Positions 11,125-20,820 of a stretch of 46,703 nucleotides of DNA are shown here, in pieces (positions within the stretch are counted from its first letter, which is position 1; each line of letters opens with the position of its first letter). Origin of the DNA: Didymodactylos carnosus (taxonomy: Eukaryota; Rotifera; Eurotatoria; Philodinida; Philodinidae). The stretch spans positions 1 to 46,703 of the forward strand of contig CAJNOQ010000560.1 in NCBI GenBank assembly GCA_905250885.1, in the 5' to 3' direction. The position numbers and the translations under genes are program-made. The notes below the pieces were generated by a model, which was not told where the DNA came from, made no database searches, and saw nothing but the letters and a program-made list of their open reading frames with translations.

Positions 11125-13380
11125 CTATGCAAAATGAATCGCTGCTGTCTGTGTTTGGTTTGGCCAAATTCTCTAGGAACTAGCTCAACAGCATGATTAA
11201 GTGATTCGTAAATAGTTTATTAGTCATTCTGGAGTATTCAATATATAGTAGTAGTCATGGTGAAGTGTTTCAGTCTGGCTTAATTATTGTTACTAGGTTA
11301 CAGATGTACAAACTCGGTCACTTTCCAAGAGGGCAGAATCTACAATTTTGAGACTTTTCGTACATGTTGAGTATGGAAGTAATGAAATAACTTTTGTTTT
11401 CTGGTCTACTGGCAACATCACTCTTTCAATCTGTTTCTTGTGTGTTCAGTTAGATTTTAAATATGACTGACTGTGTTTTTAAGAGGGTATTTGCATCCAA
11501 TTAGTTAGATGATTATTACTAAAGGCAGCCCAAAAATACGGAAAATATGGTTTTCGGTACTTTTTACCAAAAGAACAACAAATTCATATCTCATTCAAAA
11601 CCGTTCCAAATCACTTGGAAATCTTACGGGAGACTCGGTGTTATATACCAAGCAGGATTCTACAAAGTGTTAGAAATGAATATTTATTTATGAAATTTTT
11701 GGGGAAACTTTGTCAAAATTTAGGTCAGAATCACCGATGTTTTCGTGTTTTCAGTTGTATAATTCTGTTCAGTATATAACACTGAGTCTCGAGATTTTTA
11801 CGTTTTTCTCTAAATGCAGATGTTGTCACAAGGTTCAACATGATTGATTACTTACAATTCATCCCTTCTCGTGATTTCCACCAGATGGTGGGAAAAACGA
11901 AGATTTTTGGTTAAAGACTCGAGCTTCCAGAAAACGTTTTTGAACCGGTAACACCGTGCCCTAAATTCTAACTACTCCTTATTAAAGTGCAAATTCCTGC
12001 GAATTTAGAACGCTGTGACACACTTTTTTTCTCTTGCGTATTCTCACTTCAAATCAGTTAGAATTCGACTGAATAGACTTTTTAGGCCTCGAGATAGATA
12101 TCTTCTCAACTTACACAAATAAGACACCATTCGGCGCAGAATTTCAAGACGAATGCGAATATGTATAAATTTTCGAGTTTCGATTTAGTTACAGCGAAAA
12201 GAAATCGAAAAGCAACAAAGCCACAAGCTACTAGAGACCTCTATCACTATTTTGAGCAAGGGAAGAACTCAAAGCGAGTTTAAAGTCTATGTGAGCGTTT
12301 TCCCTTGTTTTTACTATCGAAACAAACAGTCAATGACAAACAAGAAAAACCACCAACAATCATGTTTTTGTCACAGCGTTACCAGTATCTGTTTCCAGAT
12401 GCAAGTTTTTGAGAAAAAAAGTAGTGCATTAGAATTGTCGTGAGAATTTGGCTATAGTCCACTATTTTGTAAAATGAAAGTGTGAATGTCGTTTACTAAA
12501 ATTTAAAAACAAACCTCTTTTGGTAGCCCTGTGACCGGCGAAATTATCAAGTATTGTTTTGCCTATATCTCAGTGAGGAAGAAACGTACAGGCTTCATTC
12601 TAGCGTCAAAAGAAAGGCCGTACTTGATAGTTTAGACACCATTTCTTATCTCTTGTCGGAGTAAAACAGTGAGTCGCACTATCAATTTGAAAGCAGAAGC
12701 ACAACAGATGTGACGAACAAGATGGTTCGTTCTACTTACTGCGCACTATATGACGGCTCACAGGACTCACTTGAGAAGAAAATTCATTTTCTGACACTTT
12801 CGACTATACTCTATTATCTGGCATAAACGGTTTTGTTTACTTTTGAAAAAAATAATCAGCGAAGTGTCACGTTACATGAACAAGCCGCAGATATCAGATA
12901 CCAACCTTCGGGCTTCTAGGAAATCTGCTTCCGCCCAGCGTGAGCCTCAGTGGGACTAGAGAATTAGGAAAAGGAGATCAGGAGAGTCTCGGACCCGCTG
13001 ATTATCATTACAGATGTTCACAAGTTGTTTCGAAGCATTTAAATATTTATTGTATATAGTTTTTGTAGCAAGCGTTAATGACGTTCTAAAGACCTTTATT
13101 TCCTTTAATCACAGTAAACAAAAACAGTAAAATGTTTTTTAATAATCAGCCGTGATTCATTTTACTTTCCCCTGATCGGGAAAGAAAAATATTTAGAGCA
13201 AACATGAACAATGAATGTTGCAAACAAATCATGGTGGAAGTTTGTTAAATTTTTCTTTAGACGTTCTCATTCTAAACTGTATTGAAAGATTCTACAGAGT
13301 GGTTTGCACTGATGACATCGAAAAATCTAATATACTGAATGATCATTTTGTTAATGTATGTTATATTACTGATACTGACT
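11125..13380. other. Non-coding stretch with a diverged inverted repeat
   Basis: No gene is supported. Segments at about 11618-11660 and 11755-11805 are complementary at roughly three positions in four around GGTATATAACAC.GAGTCTC, suggesting an old inverted-repeat element centred near 11710. The rest is AT-rich sequence with short overlapping frames that show no motif. Confidence 0.4.
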
Positions 13381-14364
13381 CACAGTGGGCATTTTTTGCT
13401 AGAGCAGGCGGACTTTAGCTTTATGAGTGAACTAAAATTTCATGAACCATTTTTTTATAGGTTTTTCATGATCCTCTTTCTAATGGCATGAGCGGTGGGT
13501 TTTGAAAAGGTTTTCTAAGGAGTTTTCCAGAGCTCTGGTCTCTGGAAAACCCTTCCGAAAACTTTCTCGATATTTAAAAACGATGCCACTAGAAAGGGCA
13601 TTGTCGAAAATCTATAAGAAACATGTTTCGAGTCGTTCAGGTTACTTTATCTTGAAATTCAAATTTTCAGCACGAAATTGTTTGTGTGAATCTCAAAAAC
13701 TAAAGAAATTTCTAGAATTCAAAGTCAAGCAATCGAAACTCGATGAGTTATACGCCATTCGATGCAGTTTTTCACGCTGATTCCGAATATGTTCTTACTT
13801 TCAAGAAAAAGTGCTTTTTTGAGGGAGAAAACTTCAAAATACCATGAAAACCCTATGAATTTTTTGAAAATCCGTATCTGTACTTAGAACAATAGGTGAG
13901 ATTAGGTGAGTCTGCCACAGATAGAGTATTGACTGAGGAATGTTTTGATGTAATTAGATGTGCTTTTGGAGTCCGGGGTTCTCGGGCGATGCGACTATAC
14001 TGAGGTGGTCTCATGTACGAGTGAACGATGAAGTATTGAACAGTTGTTACACATTGAATTTGAAAGTAAAGTATATATATATTTTGATATCAATAGATAG
14101 CTGAAAACATACTGATTCCGAATATGTGCTTTGAAATCATTAAACGTAGGTGTATAAAGAAGAAAACGGCGTTTTGTGCATACGTATGATGTTTTGGGAC
14201 CTTCCTTTGTGGCCTGATTTCTCCATGAAGAAGTGAAAATCACAATAAAAATTCATACACCATTCGATAGAGAATTGAAAGGGCTACATTTTGCACTATT
14301 TATCTTTGAGAAACGAGCAACTTTAATTTTTTCCCTAATTTCCGTCTACTGTGTGCCCACTGTG
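13381..14364. mobile_element. Non-autonomous DNA element, Transib/RSS-like ends, copy B
   Basis: The element begins CACAGTGGGCATTTTTT and ends GTGTGCCCACTGTG. Its left end, interior phrases (CATTCGATGCAGTTTTTCAC, then TGATTCCGAATATG) and right end (CCTAATTTCC) align with copy A at 3191-3975. It is about 200 bp longer, mostly from extra sequence around 13890-14110, which includes a GATTAGGTGAG stretch. The flanks (TGACT left, ACTAT right) do not form the clean 5-bp duplication seen in copy A. No transposase is present; frames inside it are chance. Confidence 0.65.
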
Positions 14365-14828
14365 ACTATAACACAGTTATTCCTTCAAACATTTTGTTGT
14401 TAAGCACACGTACTCCCCCTTGTTCAGAATATCTGTACAAGAAGTTAAAGTTTATCTCAGTGAGTTACTTACCCAGAATAAAGCAAGCAAGAAGCTCTTT
14501 TCCTTTGTTTTCAGACAAAATTAGAATTTCCGAGCCATCGCACGATCTGGAAGGAAGATCAAGAATCACATGTGGAATATATGTAATCGAGTTCGAGTAC
14601 TATCTATAGAACATCGTGAAATTTTGCTTTTACCAACAAAATCAACATCAAAATCCACGAACATTTTACAGAGGATTGAGGGAAACTTTTTATGGTGAGC
14701 CCATCAAACTTTTCTGGCAAGAAAACCCGACTTCCTTATTATCATTTTATTAAGCAATTTAATTTAAAAAAAAGTCAAAAAAGTCACAAAACATCTGTCA
14801 TCTAATCGCTTGATTAAATACATGTTGT
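14365..14828. other. Non-coding stretch
   Basis: AT-rich sequence with one 71-residue plus-strand frame (14394-14609) that shows no recognisable motif. Nothing else was seen. Confidence 0.35.
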
Positions 14829-15074
14829 TTATGGTTTTCTATTTTTAATATCATCTTCGCTAATTTTGCCTGATACATGTTGTTGACCGTCATCAGCTAA
14901 TCGTTTATTTTTAACATCGTCCGCTGTTGACGTGTAACCTGGACCACCTGGTCCTAAATGAGATACCGATGGAATTAAACTGTTTTGATCATTTTGACCA
15001 TCATGATGAATCGTTATACCAAAACTTGATTTTCGTTGTGGGCGATCACCAGATTCACCAGATGAAGAGGACAT
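14829..15074 (-). CDS. Small hydrophilic hypothetical protein, 81 aa
   Basis: A single intact frame runs from ATG to TAA with no breaks. The protein begins MSSSSGESGDRPQRKSSFG, contains a Gly/Pro patch (HLGPGGPG) and ends in a K/D-rich tail (ISEDDIKNRKP). It has no hydrophobic segment, no Cys and no signal peptide, and looks intrinsically disordered and soluble. The composition is typical of real coding sequence (few rare residues, many polar ones) and unlike the Phe/Tyr/Lys-rich chance frames nearby. I do not recognise the family. It may be a whole small gene or a terminal exon. Confidence 0.5.
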   Translation of the reverse strand: MSSSSGESGDRPQRKSSFGITIHHDGQNDQNSLIPSVSHLGPGGPGYTSTADDVKNKRLADDGQQHVSGKISEDDIKNRKP

Positions 15075-15754
15075 TTTGATGTGTCTTGTTATAGTTTGTT
15101 ATCAAAAACGATGAAAAGAAAAAAAATGAAGCACATTTTACCTTCACATTTTTTTTCTTATCAGTTATTCTACTCTCTGTGAAAAATAAAAAGTAAAGCT
15201 ATGTTGACCCTGAATTAACACGTCAAATCACAAGGAATAAAAATCCACTTATTTACGTTCGCTTTACGTCACATTCGACTACGCAGAAAATGTAAAAAGC
15301 CGAAGACGATATACAAAACAAGGAATTTCTTTAAGTTTTCAAATTATTTAGATAAAGCTGAACGAGAAATGAATTTTTCGACATCAGACGAAAATAGCTA
15401 CGACTTTCTCAGCTTAGTAATTTTAGTTTTCAATTCGATTTTTCAAATGTTTTCATGAAAAAACATTGCCACGAGACTAAGGATGATCGACAACATGTAG
15501 TCCGCCATTTTGAGGTTATGTAAAGCCACAGCACACCAGTTTCGGGCTTTTGATCGCATATGTTTTCACTATGGATTGATCATACAAAAACCCGAAGTAC
15601 TAATACGATTAGATCGTGTCTCGGTAGCTCGGCGGTAAGTGTGTCCACTGTAACTAATACATTTTTTCTTCAATCTTTTCTTCTGAAACAACGTAATGTC
15701 CAACATAAACTATCAAAAAAACATCTCGTTTAACTCCAGTTTTTAGAAAACACT
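15075..15754. other. Non-coding stretch with a truncated tRNA-like A box
   Basis: Mostly AT-rich and non-coding. At about 15617-15650 TCGGTAGCTCGGCGGTAAGT resembles the 5' half of a tRNA (A box) without a matching B box. It is a further trace of tRNA-derived sequence. Confidence 0.35.
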
Positions 15755-16122
15755 TTGAATTATCCAACATACCACATCTATTTTTCTCTCATTTTTGTTC
15801 GGAAACTAATTATGGCTTCATATCGTACCAAACGAGAGACATACGAAGAGAAACGCAGACCTACAACGAAGTGGTCACGACGGAGATTTCATAATAAAAA
15901 AGATCCGGAGATGTTGTCTGCGAGAAATACAAGATATTCACGGCAAGAAAAAAAGCATCGAAAAAAGCGACTACTAGAAAACGTCCACAAAAAAGTATAC
16001 TAAAAAAAGTGTCGACAGCAATGAGTTTACAAAAATTCACCCAAGTAGAAGCGTTAAGTGATAACACAGCAGGAAATTTGCAAAAAGTTTTGGACGCATT
16101 TAAACGTCAATTGACAAATTGA
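15755..16122 (+). pseudogene. Lys/Arg-rich hypothetical frame(s)
   Basis: One frame (15755-16003) gives a basic protein rich in K, R and E, starting from an in-frame ATG at about 15812 (MASYRTKRETYEEKRRPTTK). An overlapping frame shifted by one base reads ARKKASKKATTRKRPQKS, followed by a more balanced MSLQKFTQVEALSDNTAGN and a stop near 16122. The switch suggests one gene interrupted by an indel, perhaps a basic nucleic-acid-binding tail. No family is recognised. A-rich DNA alone could also generate such K-rich frames. Confidence 0.2.
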
Positions 16123-16158
16123 TCATTACCACTCGTTTCCCTTAGACAACGTCAAACT

Positions 16159-16354
16159 CTTTTAACACGTTAAAAACGTTTGTAATTCCAACGCATTTAT
16201 TTTTATGACTTTTGCATATAAAATCGTGATTTTTGACGCGTTGAAACCGTTTTTCGTGTTTTTTCAACGCGTCGTAGGCAGTTTTAAATGTTTTTTTCGA
16301 AAAATAAAGGAGTTTAAATGCGTTGGAACAACAAACGTTTTCAACGCGTTAAAA
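16159..16354. mobile_element. Palindromic element with AACGCGTT motifs
   Basis: The left arm (16159-16199, TTTTAACACGTTAAAAACGT onward) is mirrored by the right arm (16315-16354), with further CAACGCGT/ACGCGTTG motifs between. It is about 196 bp and non-coding. The motif style resembles the GCGTTTGAACGC element at 24.2 kb, although the two are not clearly copies. Confidence 0.55.
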
Positions 16355-16573
16355 AGGTTCGACGTTATCTTGGAGAAAAACGCGTGGTAATGATATATTC
16401 CGATGAGTTTTCGTGGAGATATACGATCACCGCAAATGCCCGGTAAAACAGAACCCTATGTGGAATATGTGTTTTTCACACTCTACGTTTTTTTGATAGT
16501 CCCTTCAATCGGGTCACACTACGACGCCTCGAAAAAGTGGCCCGATCAAGCTCAAACTGTTACCTCAGATACT

Positions 16574-16850
16574 TTAAGCCCTTTGAATCAAGTTAAATAC
16601 TCGTCCGTATTAAAGATCTTTCTTTATTCGAAAAAATGTGACGTTTCGGTGTCGACTAGCACCTTCATCAGACAATAGGATGCATACACTCACACACTCC
16701 TTCTCGACAGTTCTTCTTCTTTTTCGTTCGCACATATTGTTTCTCGTTCTTTCGCTTATGCTCTATGATAGCGGGACGGCAAGACGGTGATACTGGAGGA
16801 GAGAGATGATTAATCTTCTTCTTCTTCTCTCGTCCCACTATCACCGTTCT
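16574..16850 (-). repeat. PLE pseudo-LTR, left copy (minus-strand sense)
   Basis: This segment is about 95% identical by eye to the reverse complement of 17190-17480. It carries a hammerhead ribozyme on the minus strand and lies just downstream of the minus-strand endonuclease fragment, the position expected for the 3' pseudo-LTR of a Penelope-like element. Compared with the right copy it lacks a short TATATAC/GTGTGC-rich stretch. Confidence 0.7.
16626..16682 (-). ncRNA. Hammerhead ribozyme, type I, left copy
   Basis: On the minus strand the core CTGATGA is at 16665-16671, stem II is GGTG...CACC, and GAAA is at 16644-16647, followed by CGTC. Proximal stem I is TGT/ACA. The distal stem I strand reads ATCC against GAAT, so it has one more mismatch than the right copy. 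The core is complete. Hammerheads of this minimal form are a known feature of PLE pseudo-LTRs and are thought to cut the transcript. Activity is inferred. Confidence 0.75.
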
Positions 16851-17196
16851 GCCTTAGAACCGATCGTTTGTCGCTGAAATTTCTTTCGCGACCTGATATG
16901 ATGCTTTTTATCGATGGTTCTACTTCATAAAGCAATGGCGTCCATAATTTGTCAATTTCATCTCGTCTGTTAATTGATTGAGAAACAGTTGAGTATATCG
17001 ACTCTTTGATTCTCTTTTTCCGCCTGTCAATTTCATCTTCGATAATGAACGCTTTTTTTGTATCAAACATGCATTGCCACCCTTTTTGATGGTGATGTTG
17101 GATCATTTCGGACTTTGAGTTATCGTCATGTTGTTCGATTAACTTTTAATGTTGGATCATTCGTTGGTGAAAACCTACTTTCGTTTCTCCTACATA
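16810..17196 (-). pseudogene. Penelope-like element GIY-YIG endonuclease, 3' fragment
   Basis: Reading on the minus strand from 17196, the frame opens YVGETKVGFHQRMIQH, the second half of a GIY-YIG nuclease motif (Y-(I/V)-G-E-T) plus the following Arg. An in-frame TAA at 17146-17148 interrupts it. It continues in the same frame with FDTKKAFIIEDEIDRRKKR, then INRRDEIDKLWTPLL, the C-terminal endonuclease pattern of Penelope-like elements (E....R..KEA...........INR......W.PLL). The GIY half and the whole reverse transcriptase are missing, because the right inverted repeat joins directly at the YVG codons. This is a 5'-truncated retroelement copy, now dead. Confidence 0.75.
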
Positions 17197-17480
17197 TGAT
17201 AGTGGGACGGCAGAAGAAGAAGAAGATTAATGATCTCTCTCCTCTAGTATCACCGTCTTGCCGTCCCGCTATCATAGAGCATAAGCGAAAGAACGAGAAA
17301 CAATATGTACGAACGAAAAAGAAGAAGAACTGTCGAGAAGGAGTGTGTGCGTGTGTATATAAGAGAGTGTGAGTGTATGCATTCTATTGTCTGATGAAGG
17401 TGCTAGTCGACACCGAAACGTCACATTTTTTCGAATAAAGAAAGATCTTTAATACGGAAGAGTATTTAACTTGATTCAAT
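17190..17480 (+). repeat. PLE pseudo-LTR, right copy (inverted)
   Basis: This is the inverted partner of 16574-16850, and the pair could form a hairpin with a loop of about 340 nt. The repeat starts within the endonuclease frame (ATGATAGTGGGACGG follows YVG in reverse) and ends with the GAATAAAGAAAGATCTTTAA phrase and TTAACTTGATTCAA. Pyrimidine/purine-rich GAAGAAGAA and GTGTGTGCG tracts lie inside. Inverted pseudo-LTRs at the truncated 5' end are known for Penelope-like elements. Confidence 0.7.
17381..17436 (+). ncRNA. Hammerhead ribozyme, type I, right copy
   Basis: The core CTGATGA is at 17391-17397. Stem II is GGTG (17399-17402) with CACC (17411-17414), closing loop CTAGTCGA. GAAA is at 17415-17418. 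ACGT (17418-17421) is self-complementary and is followed by C17422, the expected cleavage position of a GUC triplet. Stem I has TGT/ACA next to the core and ATTC/GAAT further out, with an internal loop between, as natural hammerheads need for tertiary contacts. Stem III is too short to close alone, so it would work as a dimer through the ACGU palindrome. Activity is inferred. Confidence 0.8.
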
Positions 17481-18570
17481 TCATTATGTCCTTCCAATCA
17501 AACAGAAATCAATACTTTAGACCTTATCTCAGGATGTAAATTTTTCTTAAGCATTTCCAATTTCAACTTTCGACGTGAGAAGATTTTGAAAATAAAGGCT
17601 GGCTTTTTATACAGGATTTTTACTATTTTTCGAATATCTCGAGAAGGAAAGCCTATTTTTTGAAAAGAAAAATTTACTTTCTGAGATAGGGTCTAAAGTA
17701 TGTGTAGTAAATTTTGAGCTTGATCGGACCATTTTTTCGAGGGGTCGTAATGTCACCCGATAAAAACTGAACTTTTCTAGAAAACCCATAGAAACGCACG
17801 TTAAAAAATTTGGGGCAAAAATACATCGATTTTCTTTTTCAATGTCCTATCTCCGATATAACTTTCGCCTCGATCCGACATCAGCTTCACCGGTTTTCAA
17901 GAGGGTCGAAAAAAGAGGGGAAGGTACCCTGAAGTGCATACGGCAGAAATGAATCGTTTCGCTGCACTATCTTATCTCAGAAACCACTGATTTCTTGCGA
18001 TAGTGGATCTTCCCAGCAGGTCAGGTGTGCTTCCAAACTATAGTGCGGTCAAAACCGAGTCAAATATTACTTAGAAATCGCTACAAATTTTGTTTTTCCA
18101 GATGACCAAAAGCATACGAAAAATTTGTTCATGAAAAATTATCCAGCAGTAAACAAGCATATCCAGATCTGCCGAAAAAAACGTCAACTCTTGCACCTTT
18201 TTTCTTGCCGTGTTAACTATCTCCTTGGAAAAAGCTAAATTTATACTTCTGTTTCCGGAAGAAGACAGCAAGACGGAAAAGTCTGTGGATACTAATGGAT
18301 GAAACAATAATCTTATCTATATTCCAGACAAATAACTCAATGATTTATTTTTTTACCAGAAAAGCAATTTTCCCCTCAATTCTGATGTCTCAAACTCGTT
18401 CTTATGTTTACTTGTGGGATCAAGCCTCAAAGTCTCCGCTTTCGAGTTCCGAAAATCCGATCTCTCTAGCTGCTTGCTATCAAAAGTTATTGAAAGGATA
18501 GCAGAGTCCATTCTTTTTTGGGATAGACAGTAATATAATTATCTACTACTTATTTTCTACGTCCGACTAC
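17481..18570. other. Non-coding stretch with an inverted repeat
   Basis: TACTTTAGACCTTATCTCAG at 17513 onward (to 17544) is mirrored at 17669-17700, bounding a non-coding segment of about 190 bp. The rest, to 18570, holds no recognisable gene; the 60-80-residue frames there have no motif. Confidence 0.45.
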
Positions 18571-18572
18571 TA

Positions 18573-19473
18573 CCCAGGTCCAATAGACACGGTCGTAAAC
18601 GACCGTGTACGGCCACGTACAGCGATATATATCAGTCGTATACGGCGGTCGTATTACGACGAAATACGGCGATTTACGACTGCCGTATACGGGGAATTTC
18701 CTGTGACCTGTGTTCCTTGGAATCCCGTCGCAAAATGTATTCTTATAAGTTTTCCGATATGAACTACTGTTCTTTATGTGATCAGAATGGTATCAAAGTG
18801 TTCTTTTGATCAACTACCCAGGTCCCCAGAAAAACGGTTAACGTCTAGTTAACGGCACAAAAAACGGCGCGTTAACTTTCTCAAAACAGCAAAAAACCGA
18901 TCAGTAAACAGGCCGTTAGCGGCCAGTTGGTGGCCAATCTCTCGGCGGCACCTTACAATTTATTTCCACTTCAGCAAACTATGATTACTATACTATATAT
19001 GGAAGTTTGACGGAAGCTGTGGTAAGGTATTTTCATACATGGGAGCCCAAGCGTGGAAATTCATGGTATTTATTGCAAACATGAATAGCAAATTCACACT
19101 TTTGTTTACAAGCAATATGGTATAACCAGAATGTGCTAGATTTATAATTCCACAGGTACGTATGTTCGAATCTCAATCCTGGCAAACAATTATAATTGTA
19201 TGTATGTGAGTGGTAAGTGATATTCAAGATGATACAATGCATGGGTGACGTCCTGAAGCTCTCTTCTGTAGAAGATGCTGAAAACCAAAAATAATTTTTT
19301 CGAAACTGACCGCTAACAGCCGTAAACGGTCACGGCGCAGTTACGGCCGTTTACCGCCGTATTTGCACTGTATACGGCCGTTTACGATGCAAATACGACC
19401 GCAAACGGTGATTTACGGCGGTCGTATAGGACTGTATACGGTCGTTTACGGCAGTCGTAAAATTAGACCTGGG
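18573..19473. mobile_element. TA-flanked element(s) with CCCAGGTC ends, internal TACGGCCG arrays
   Basis: The left end reads CCCAGGTCCAAT and the right end ATTAGACCTGGG, both flanked by TA, as for Tc1/mariner-type insertions. Both subterminal regions are packed with permutations of TACGGCCGTATAC (18595-18690 and 19310-19460). A second left end, CCCAGGTCCCCAG, starts at 18817 with GTTAACGG-type motifs. This is therefore either a nested insertion or two related elements of which one has lost its right end. No transposase frame is present. A third, truncated member starts at 20611. Confidence 0.55.
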
Positions 19474-20060
19474 TAATATCCTACCTATTCGTAAACGGCT
19501 TTTTTAACATGCTTTGTTCTGTTGATGATGGAACATGACTTTATACAAATGAAAACTATTACATTTTTTCTCTATGGTTCTATATAAAAAGAAAGTTTTT
19601 TAAAGCTTACTATACGGTACTAAATGTCACTGCACTACTTTTGGATACACCTAAGTAAAACTGATTCAACCAATAAGTCGTCTCAAAAAAATGATTTCAA
19701 TGTGTAGTAGTTCCAGAGAAGCTTCTCTGGAACTACTGTAGACTACAGTCTCACAACTTTCTTTTTCTCTTTCTCTTTGTGTATAGAAAAAGTATCTTGC
19801 TCTTCAAACCTTGTGTGCAGCAGAATTCGTCGTGGTAAGGATTCAGCCGTTCATATTTGAACTGAGTAGAGTAGAAAGAGAGAGAAAGAAAATGTGCTAC
19901 AAACATTTCCCTTTTCAACTATTAAAACTAAGTGATAGTCTATCACTGCTAGGCTAGAAACTTACAAAACTTGACTGAAAGTAACCTGTCTTCTATCGTA
20001 AACACATATATATAACCTAGCTGAAGAATCGTCTAGGCGTGTTCAGCGTATATAAAAACG
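19474..20060. other. Non-coding stretch with a perfect 32-bp palindrome
   Basis: A perfect palindrome centred on AAGCTT occupies 19706-19737 (arm AGTAGTTCCAGAGAAG). Nearby, a TTTCTTTTTCTC-type pyrimidine tract (about 19758-19780) has a purine-rich complement at about 19869-19890 (GAAAGAGAGAGAAAG). No gene was seen. Confidence 0.5.
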
Positions 20061-20155
20061 TCATTTTGACAACGTTAAACGTTAACTTTCTTTAACGTTA
20101 ACGTTAAAAGTGACCAACGTTAAACGTTGAAATTAACGTTGATTAACGTTAAAGC
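20061..20155. repeat. AACGTTAA motif cluster
   Basis: Eight or so overlapping copies of the palindromic word AACGTTAA or TTAACGTT lie within 95 bp. The array can fold on itself many ways and is probably the core of a small mobile repeat. Confidence 0.55.
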
Positions 20156-20610
20156 TGACAGCCCTATTTGCATACCTACAGCCCAGAGTTCGATCCTCAA
20201 ATATGGTCTCGACTTTTTATCTTTTTCTAAGCTTTATTCTAAAGTACAAAAATGGTAGTTAGAAAAACCCAAAACGCCGTATCCTTCGATATCCAAAAGG
20301 GCGTTCTAAGATACCCTTAATGGTACCTTCGTTTGAAACTAATAAGAACTCATTTTTAGTTCTGTAGAAATAGAAATACCTTTAAACGTATCCTGAAAAA
20401 CCAAAAAAGGTACTCTAAGATACGGATAAATCGTACTTATTAGTTTCGTATACAGATACTCTTGTTGGTTTTGTAGGATACGTTTTTTTAGAGTGTACGA
20501 GTACTCTCTTAGCCTTCATTTTATATCTCATTAGTGATCAGATACAATTCGATAGTCCAATGTGTCATTCATCGATAGATGTTTTTACCCTGTCTGGCAG
20601 TTTATTAATA
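20156..20610. other. Non-coding stretch with repeated AGATAC motifs
   Basis: A B-box-like AGAGTTCGATCCTC near 20177 hints at a tRNA-derived scrap. Between 20275 and 20500 the words GTATCC, AAGATAC and GGATACG recur on both strands in a loosely palindromic arrangement. No gene was seen. Confidence 0.35.
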
Positions 20611-20820
20611 CCCAGGTCAATGGTCGCGACTAACTCGCGGCGCGCTAGCGATCGCTATTATCTCGTGCTTGTCACGGAGAGATCGCTATAAAGTCGCGCT
20701 GTCACGGCGAGATCTCGGTAAAATCGTATATTTTTGAAAAAGTATCTTGTGAGACTCGCGAAGCGAATTAAAACTCGCGGCGCGATCGCTGTACACTCGC
20801 GATCTCGCGGCAGGACTCTA
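20611..20820. mobile_element. Truncated CCCAGGTC-ended element with CTCGCGGCGCG motifs
   Basis: TA followed by CCCAGGTCAATGG matches the end of the 18573-19473 element. The following 200 bp are dense in CTCGCGGCGCG, GCGATCGC and GATCTCGC words, strikingly GC-rich against the AT-rich surroundings. No matching right end was found, so the copy appears truncated. Confidence 0.5.

Noticed and set aside
16403-16678. 91-residue plus-strand frame
   Set aside because: Its 3' half is the antisense of the hammerhead-bearing pseudo-LTR, so it is not an independent gene.
17058-17372. 104-residue plus-strand frame
   Set aside because: It runs antisense to the endonuclease fragment and then through the pseudo-LTR; its Lys-rich end comes from a GAAGAAGAA tract.
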